Source of the DNA: Apostichopus californicus
Taxonomy: Eukaryota; Echinodermata; Holothuroidea; Aspidochirotida; Stichopodidae
Reading direction: 5' to 3'
Assembly: GCA_020650975.1 (NCBI GenBank)
Contig: JAIPMN010020048.1
Coordinates: 7,249 to 30,045 of the forward strand
Length of the DNA: 22,797 nt
Both the position numbers and the translations under genes were made by a program. The notes beneath the pieces were generated by a model. It saw only the letters and a list, made by a program, of their open reading frames with translations, did no database searches and was not told where the DNA came from. Of this stretch, positions 1 to 9,400 are shown in pieces (positions within the stretch are counted from its first letter, which is position 1; the number at the start of each line of letters is the position of its first letter).

Positions 1-262
1 AAGTTCAAATGTCATTTTCTCTCAACCTGTACATCAGACATGTGCTTTGGTGAAGTGTTGTTTTGGTATTATGCTAGGTATCTATCATTAATGTAAATAT
101 TTCTGGACTATCCTTTTAAAGGATGTTTGTACATGTTTGTCATCAAGTTTTGCTCTTCTTTTGTTATTACCTTTTCTTATCAATTTGTCGTTTTTTTTTC
201 TCTTAAAAGTTGAACTTGTGCATAACTCTTCAATTTTTACTCTGTAATTTCAACTTCAACAG
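1..262 (+). other. TBL3: TBL3 intron, 3' part only
   Basis: Nothing resembling the preceding TBL3 exon is seen. The stretch is AT-rich with a pyrimidine-rich part at about 150-210 and ends at the acceptor AG at 261-262. Confidence 0.7.
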
Positions 263-474
263 GGGCTTTGAAAGTTTGGGATGTAGTCAGTGGTCGTAAC
301 ATTTTCACACAGCCTGCAAACTTGCTGGAAGCTTCCAAATCTAACACTTACAAGGAAGGCGAGACCAGAGTCAGTCAAGCAATCATGTGTGCTGCCCTCA
401 ATACAATTGTCATAGCAACCCATGATCACAACATTGTCTTCTTTTCTATCGATAACTTCAAAATTACCAAACAG
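263..474 (+). CDS. TBL3: TBL3 exon a (first exon in window), WD40 blade
   Basis: The acceptor is AG at 261-262 after a pyrimidine-rich stretch. The exon starts with two bases of a split codon and ends in CAG before GTGAGT. It codes ALKVWDVVSGR, the closing WD strand of one blade, then a second blade with ATHDHNIVFFSID. Human TBL3 has TLRVWEAASGQ and ATADHNLLLYEA in the same places. The frame stays open past the donor to 591, but that extension lacks similarity and is intron. Confidence 0.9.
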
Positions 475-3400
475 GTGAGTTTTTTTCTTTCTATCACAGT
501 CTGTGAAGCTTACAGGAAACAATTGATTCAGGAAAAAAACCGTCTTGATTTGTGTGATATCTTAGATTATATCCAGATTGAGGAGGTGTAATTTTGAAAT
601 GAGTTTAATTTCATTTCTTTCTTTCATTCTCTAATTATTTTTGGATGTGTATAGATGGGTAGCAATGAAGATAATTACAAATTTACACGAGTGTGACTTT
701 ATTGGCATTAAATTTTTTTTGTAAAATATTTGAATCCGTTTATATCAGTTCTTCTTTTACTGTTGTTGAATATTGCAAATTTCTTTAGGTAGGCTGTCAT
801 TCCTCACCCATCCCATTTTGGGTTGAGGTGATGAGTGGGTGTGAAAGGCGTAGGTCACAGACCAAGGTGGGCCGTACATGAAAAGTTGCCCTCTGTTGCT
901 TAATATCTGGACAATCTTGAAGGCAGTATATACTGCCACACTCAAAAAATGTAACAAGTTTGGCAAATAGATATATGTCAAGTCTTATCATTTATTGTAA
1001 TATGACATGATCAAGATGATTGCTATAATTTCATTGACGCTTTCTGAAAGATTAATTCTCTTCTTTAATCTGATTTACATAATTTAATCTTTTTTTCCTC
1101 TCTCAGATGGTCGGTAACAACGATGAGATCCTTGACGTTAAATTTCTCGGTGCTGATGAAAGTCATTTAGCCGTGGCTTCCAACTCGGACCAACTCCGAG
1201 TCTTTGAGTTATCGACATTGAATTGTCAAATCTTGACAGGACACACCGGTAAGATATCTGTACTATAATCCGGACTTTTAGATAATTGATATTGGGGGTG
1301 GTCGGAGGGGGGTTGGAGGAGGGCGTGTGAGGTGATTAGCGTGGAGGAGGGTAACGGAATAGGATCCCAATCTCATTGAAAAGTACAAATTTTCCAGGAA
1401 GCAACCGTGAACAGTTATGTGGCTAGGGCAAGACCTTAATAAAGTTTCATTGTTGAAAACAAATGGTTCTCTATTCTCTGTTGCATGAAATGAAAGGTAC
1501 GCTATTACAACAAAGAAACAGAAACATTAATGTCAAGAACTATATGAAGAAATGGGATAACATTCATCAAAGGAAGAAGTATAATTTAGAGTATCTAAAC
1601 CTCCAAATCCACCCATGAACACCAGCGCATCCAAAATATCATGTTTTTTATCTTCTTTATTAATATTTTGATTTGTATTTCTGGACAACAGACTCATGAA
1701 ACTCGATAGATATTTTATATCCGTTGTTCCGTCATCTCCTTGCATTGTCCATACATTTATTATTTATTTTTATAGATATCATCGTTGCCATTGATGTGTT
1801 CAAGAAAGGTTCCATGCTAGTCAGCTCATCAAAGGTAAGAAGCTAGACACTGTGCTTTGGTCCGAGTCCCAAACTGCATTTTAAGATAAATTTGCTACAA
1901 TCTATCCCTACAAAATACCAACAGTTTAAGGGATGATGATATACCTGGAAATATAAACTGTAACGTTAGTCCACCAAAATGGCACTACGAATTGTCGTAC
2001 GAGTTCAACGGATTGCGAATGAAGAAACATTAACGATACATTGCATCAAAAGTGTGGGACACAAAAATTTTACTGTATGGGACAACACAGTTAAAAACTG
2101 GTCACTTAGGAGCAACTGATTGCAAAATGACCTGGCATTTGTATTCCATCTGACTGAGCTAACAAAAAACAACAAAAAACACAGTTAGATGCTTTTGCAG
2201 AGATGCCAGCAATTATTCAACAAATAAATTTTTATTATGATGAAATCCCTCCATCAGTCTTAGAAGACTTGTGATGTTATCATCGAAATATTGTTTCCTT
2301 CTTCCAGGATAACTCTGTGAGGTTATGGCAGATGAACGGAGAAGATAACACACTGCGATGTGTCGCTGTCGGTAAAGGACACACACATTCAGTACTGTCA
2401 GTGACAGCCTCAAGGTAAATGAGGGCATTCCTTGTCTATTGTTTTATGATACCAGAAGAATCCAACTCATTGTATCCTTTTAATTTATCTTTTTGTATCT
2501 TATCAATGACAATGCTCTTTCTTGACAGTTTTTAAAGAGAGAAAAATGAACATTCAATTAAATAGTGAAAATATTTAGCTTATGTTCTGAAACCATGTTT
2601 ACTTTCCATCTGCTGTTTTTTGGATGTATGTTGTTTTGATTTTTCTAAGAGGCAGGGAGGGTGGAGGGGCAAAGGAGGAGATGGGTGTGGTGATAAGGAG
2701 GCTGGGGAGATGAGAAGGCTGAAATTACTAGACAGCTCATGAAAGGGGTTTTCTTTAGGGAAGATGGATATGTTACTTCATCTAATGATATCTACCAATG
2801 ATTGTTAAAATGTGATTATTAGTCAATTTTAAATTCTTTTTTTGGTTTTACCGTTTTTAAATCTCCTGTCTTGTACTTTTAAAAATGAAAGTTACGATTA
2901 TTCAAAACTGTGCAAATACTTTTCTTATTTGCTCAGATTGTCCAGAAAGTTTTTTGTGTCTGGGGGAGAAGATATGACTTTCAAAGTCTGGAGCATTCCG
3001 TCAGAATTGAGGAAAGAAGTAGTCAGTAAAGATGTCACATCCCTCTCAGTCTCATTTACAGAGAAAGCTCATGACAAGGTCAGAAATAGTGGATTAATTC
3101 CCAGTTTACATCTCATTCCGTTCACTGTTCATGCCCTAATGTATAATTAATGTTACAGTTTGTCATGATACATACAGTCTTGACTTTTAGGAGAGAGGTT
3201 GTCCAAAGATGATTCTCTGACTAGGTGTACATTATATGACCTGATTGTTCATCCGGGTAGAGTGAAGTTTTTGACTTCCAACCAGATATGAAGTCATCTC
3301 ATTTTATCGAAACAAACTTCCAAATTAGCTCAGCTGTGTATTAACCGTGCTGTCATAATCTTACAAGTTACTACACAGAGTAAAAAACAATAAGTTAGCA

Positions 3401-6400
3401 TATGCAAATTAAATAATGAATATTCACATCCCATAATGGAGTTAAGTCAAAGAACAAAAGCTGTTTGAACATACACTTGCACTGTCAATATTATGTATGT
3501 TTTTTTTCTTAGCTGTGATTTGAGGGAATTGTAATATTTTTTACTACCAAAGTGGCGAATAATTAGTTTCTGTTTCATATTACAGCGCTATATCACAGTC
3601 TAAATATTGTCCTCCATTAATTCCCTGCAGAGTATTAATTCCCTAGCTATATCACCAAATGATAAGCTGCTAGCTACTGGCTCCCAAGACAGGTCTGCCA
3701 AGCTCTGGCATCTGGAGCAGGAGAAATTTCTGGGGTCGTTTCGAGGTCACAAGAGAGGTATCTGGTGTGTTCAGTTTTCTCCTACTGATCAGGTGAGTAC
3801 CCACGGGCATTGAACCCGCAGCTGTGCTCTTTGTAGGACCTCTGTGTCACCATGTTATATTAATGAAACTTTCCACAGTCTGTAATTGTAAATTTGGTAA
3901 AATCCATTCCAATTTTTCATACAATATTGGTGAGAGCAGTAGAGAGGTTCCTCTTATCACTGAACAATATTTGTATCGAAGCTCTGTAGCACTCTTGCTG
4001 GTTTTAATACTGTCATGAATTTTGCCGACTTCTAGTGAATTTGCTATGGCATACTAACTGCTACGGTTTTTTAAAAAGTTTTTGTAGAATTGTGTAGCAA
4101 GAGTAAGATCATTTCTGGCTTTTTTTAAAGGTTTGTACAGCCTTCGTGATTAGTTTTATGTGGTAATACAATGAATAGGTTATTTTCATGCCATACATCC
4201 GACCATGTATATTTTTACTACTTTCCTGAAATATTTTTTGTAGCCCCAATGGTTTTTCCTAGAAGTTAAAAAAAAAAGGCCATACCACTTGTACGTTTTT
4301 GGAAAGCTTTTCGTATTTTCTTTTGTTTTTAATAAGAGTAACATTTTGACTCAATCAAATCTCAGTACTGCTACTTTTTTCTTATTTTTTTGTGGAAAAT
4401 TTGCACTTTCATTTTGATTATATGTGATGACACATTGAAAATGAGATATCTCCATGCCAAGTCTTTCTAATCCTTTCCATAGGCATTGGCCACTAGTTCA
4501 GCCGACGGCACCATTAAGATTTGGTCCATATCAGATTTCACTTGTGTGAAGGTAAGTTTGTATTGTGCTGTAACTTTGTGCTTGAAGCAAACTGGTGTTG
4601 TTTGTTATTTCTAAACACAAAACAGTCCTGGTGTTATTTCTAACTAGTTATTTGCATCCTTTCACTTTCTGGCAAATATTTAGCTATTCCGGACAATTAG
4701 GTTTGAAGTATTTCATTTTTCGATATACTTGATGGAACCATATTGCTATCCAGGTTAGTGGCTTGAGGATTACATCAAGTTCAGTTTAAAATGATTTCCC
4801 AGAGGAACATTGCCCTTGATAGATGAAAGAGCAACATATACTAAGCTTCCTCATGAAATTTGCATTCAAATCATCAATTTGTATGCACCGTTTTCAGGAT
4901 AGCCGAAGTGAACTTGAAGCAAACAGGTGTGATGTCACTTAAGCACACTTGCAAGCTTGTCTCATGTTTTTTCTTCAAAAATCTATTACGATTTTCTACT
5001 TGCAAATATGGGGCATATCTCGTTATGAATACACTGCTGTCATTGTATTGTTAACTTCACATACCCTTAGGCTGGAACCCTCCCTACCCAAGATCAAAAC
5101 AATAAAGTGAAAATAAAAGTAGATCAAAACGTTTTGCTGTCAGACTTGTCAGTGCGTAACTATGCCAACACACCTGTTTGCTTCAAGTTCACCTATAGCA
5201 CAGACTGTAACAACTTCAATTATCAATATCTCTAGAATGCCATGTGTAGGCTTAGTTACATCTGTATAGTAGGCTATTAAAATGTGTTGTACTCTCCAAC
5301 AGACTTTGTCAAGATATTTAACATGTGTTGTGAGTCAATGAAACAGTCAAACAACACATTTTGTGTTCATGTAATTGCATGATGGAAGATATTCCAAGAC
5401 TCAGGCCAGCTGACTGCTAATAGATATCAATCAATCATGAGATTTTAGACCTGTATTTAGACTGCAGTTTTTTTTATTATGTAAAATTTAATTCTTTCAT
5501 TTTGCTTTTGTTCCCTTCTTAAGACCTTTGAGGGTCATGATGCTTCAGTCTTGAAGGTGTCTTTTATCTCCAGAGGGATGCAACTCCTATCTAGGTAAGT
5601 GTCTCTTTGGAATTGAGTTTGCGGTTTGTTCTGGTCTAACTTTCAATGAAAGTAGAGATGGATGCACTCATATCTATGTAAGTGTCTTTTTGGAACTGTG
5701 CTTGTGGTTTGTTCCGGTCTTTACCTAAGTTTTGATGAAACTAAATAGTGCATGTAGACGGTGAGTTTAATGTGTCACAATATTCCTAATAATAAAGTGT
5801 TATGATGTTAAGCCTCTCCGTAGAAGTGATTACACATTTGGGAAGAAAGACAATGTTAATGGCAGGTCCATTGGCAGTTAATGCCCCCTAATGCCAGTCT
5901 CAAATGGGCTCAGATGAAGTGTTGAGTGTGTTACATTACAAAGGCACAATGTATAAAAAAAAAACTAAATATCTCTAGTAAATTTTATGAGATGTGTTTT
6001 AATGTCATATTATTTGACTGCTATCTCTCTCGTAGCGGTTCCGATGGACTACTCAAGTTGTGGACCATCAAGCACAATGAATGCATCAAGACCTTTGACG
6101 ATCATGACGACAAGGTCTGGGCGGTCACCCCGAATCTGGAGGAGGACCAGGTGGTGACCGCAGGGGCTGACTCCACCATCATGGTTTGGCAGGATATGAC
6201 TGTGGTGGAATATGAAGAAAAGAAGGAGAAGGAAGAGGAGCAGGTTATTAGGTCAGGGGTCAAAGTTCTTATTATTCTGTTTATTGCACAAGAGAATTAA
6301 AAATTTCAACAAAAAAAAATGTTGCTAACAAAAGCAGTTTCTCTTTCTGGGACCAAATTTTCAAAAGATTATCAGTTTCATGTTGGAAGAGAAACAAAGT

Positions 6401-9400
6401 TTTGTGGTTTGAATTAATTTGTATGTTCTTCATGTTAGATACTGCTTTATATAAATGATGTCTTTATTCTTCTTTCTTGAAGATGATGTCTTTATTCTTA
6501 ATGATGTCTTAAATGATGTCTTTAATCTTCTTCTTGAAGTTCTTTCTTCCTCTGACATTCAAGTTTCCTCTTTTTTTCACCTCACAGGGAACAGCAACTG
6601 TCCAATCTTTTACAAGAAAAGAAGTTTGTAAAAGCACTTGGATTAGCTATAACCTTAAACCAACCATTTAAAGTTCTGACCATTGTTAAAAGTAAGTAAA
6701 TATTAAATGGACACATTCTTAAAGGTTATAAATAATTAATTAATTGAAAGTTTTCAGCTTTCTTGCACCTACTGTTTGGAGTCTTAAATCTTTCAGGAGA
6801 GGTGGAGTAACTACTGTACATTTTTCAACATCCCCTTCCCTCACCCCCTCCCTTACTATGTTGGTAATGATGATATTGTATGTAACATTGGCCATTGTTT
6901 TAAAGTATTATTGGCAACTACCATTTTAATTTCAGGATCAGGAAGCTTTGTCTCGGCTAAATTAATTCTTTGGGCCGTGCAAATGACGTGATGAAGTTGA
7001 CTGGAATTTTTCTGTCCTTTATGTTTATGCTCAAAATGCTGCTTTGTAAAATATCCTAATTCATATATGTCAAATTTTTGGAGTTTTTCCAAAACAACAT
7101 AATTCAAGTAAAAATAGGCTTCACAAACAAATTTACAATGTTTGTTGTTGTTGTTGATACTTGTATTTTTGTTAAGGATGATTTCTCCTTGCGTGAAGAT
7201 GCAACCCTTTCGCAGATAATCAATCATTTTGTTTTTTTATGTTTATGATTGTGTCAAACATTTCCTGGTGTTTGTTGAAGATGGATTATAACTTACTCTT
7301 TTGGGGGGTAATTTTTGAATTTCTTCCAGCTATCCTAGACCAGCCTGATGGGAATGAAGTGCTGGCAAAGACCGTGGAGAAACTGAGCGATGACCAAACA
7401 GGTAAATGCACAGCAGTTTATTTCAAAACTAGTTTTTTTAGTCCATGTTTTGGTCTAGTTTCCACTCAATTGTGATGACATTATGCATGCTGTACTTTCC
7501 ATGCAACAGAGGCACTGGTACTGAAAGTATGTACGGAATACAATTATCTTGTATATATCAGATAAAGGTTCTGAACTGTTTGTACTGTCAGTATGAATGC
7601 TTTGAAGCACGATATGGCAGGACAGTTTATATCAAGTAACAGCATTGGAAAAGTATCCCAGTTGGCTGCTTGTTTCAGTTTTGGCTATGAATATGCATTA
7701 CTTAAATTTGCATGTTATGTTAGTGTTTTGTAGGTTGTTTATTTGACTGGCAGATTCAACAATTACCTGTAATAGTATTGTCAGTAAGGTTTTGTTCTTT
7801 TTTTCCCCCTTTTCTTTTATTTCTTTAGTACTTTTGCTAGGATTCCTACAAGTCTGGAACACTAACGCTAAACACTGTCACTACGCCCAGCTGGTCTTAT
7901 CCATCATTCTAAAATCATGCTCATCCATGGATGTGATGACATCATCAAATGCCAAAGAAGTCATAGAGGGCCTTATTCCATACACTGGTAAGGAGTATTT
8001 TTCCTTTCATATTTCTCTGTAAGAGTTTTATGGCCAGCACTATCATGAATGGTTCCCTGACCGAATTGTGTCTCCTACATTATGTCCAGTACAATCGGTG
8101 GAGGTCGCTTTAGCAAAGGTCATGTAGCAAATTGTTTTGCAAGTACCTTCATTGTGTCATTATTCTGTTCCTGTACTCATGAGAGGGGAGACAGTGGTCC
8201 ACAGCCATGGGCACCAAGGTCAGGAGAGGGGGCGACAGGGAGATGTGGGATAAAAAATGTATGTACTCATTTTCGTTATATACTTATATGAAAACTGAAG
8301 ACTTTAGAAAGGGGGCCATAATTTGCCCTGGGTCCTGGCTTGACTTTTGACCCCTCCCCCACGCGACCCATAGTTTGGATAACTTTTGGAGTCATTGGTT
8401 TTAAGCACTGTACTGACATTGTGAAATCTAAGCAGGCTAAATCAATTGCATGATTCAGACGCTGCATGTTGGTTGAACTATTCTATCTGTTTAGTTAATT
8501 ATAATTGGATGTACGACCATAGACAAGTAGACTGTTTGTCATTTGTCATTACACTGTTTGTCATTACACTGTAGAGTTCCTGTAATTAAAGTTAAGTTAT
8601 TTTTTCAGAGGAACCTTAATATTTAGTTTGGTATTCTACATGGCCTCAATGTTGCTGCTCAGAAAGAATTGATTTTATTAGCATTTGTTCAGATTTAGAG
8701 ATTTATGTCCACAACGTGGTTTAAAACGAAAAGTTTTGTAAAAATTCAAATCGCACAAGAACACACTGAAATCATAGGCGAAACATCCATGAGGCTTAAC
8801 AAGAACCTTGTCTGTACCTTCTGTGTTCTTATGTGTTGATATGTATATCTCTCTCCTGTTATATGAAATATGTGACTACATCATCTGAAAGTCATAGATG
8901 TCTGTGAAGTCAGATATGTGAAGTTTGATATATCATGTATGCTTTATTGTTTATTTGTTTGTTTATTTATTTATTTTATTGTTAACTGCTTTTAGAACGT
9001 CATGTGCAGAGAATGGACCGATTGTTGCAGCAGGCCATGTTCATTGAATACACCTGGCAGACAATGAGACGAGCAACAAGTGGACCCTCCACTGGGTATG
9101 ACATCAAGAGGAATCAGTTACTAACTAAATCCAAATGTAGCATGCATATCTAATAGTTTCCAATACAGCTAATTCCCATTATATGTTGTTGATTATAAAT
9201 ATACAGATACCCCTTATATTATTCATCCATAAACCATTTTCCTACAGGGTTAATTTATTTACATTTTACATGGATTACAAAGTTACCACACCATTGGTCT
9301 GGCGTCTTGTCATTAAGGTTAAGTAGTGTTGCCCGCATAGCTGGTGCATTACAACCAAGTTGATTACTGTTATTTACAACAGTATTTGCAGTGTAAATAT

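Larger units (their letters stand above)
475..4482 (+). other. TBL3: TBL3 introns a-b to f-g, no further content seen
   Basis: Introns 475-1106, 1249-1775, 1835-2307, 2415-2936, 3079-3630 and 3793-4482 hold no recognisable gene or RNA. G-rich patches occur at about 1291-1350 and 2649-2710. Short open frames within them have no similarity I know of. Confidence 0.6.

Noticed and set aside
3897-4030. Possible further copy of the palindromic repeat (GTAGCACTCTTG, AATACTGTCATGA)
   Set aside because: Only short stretches match and their order does not follow the other two copies.
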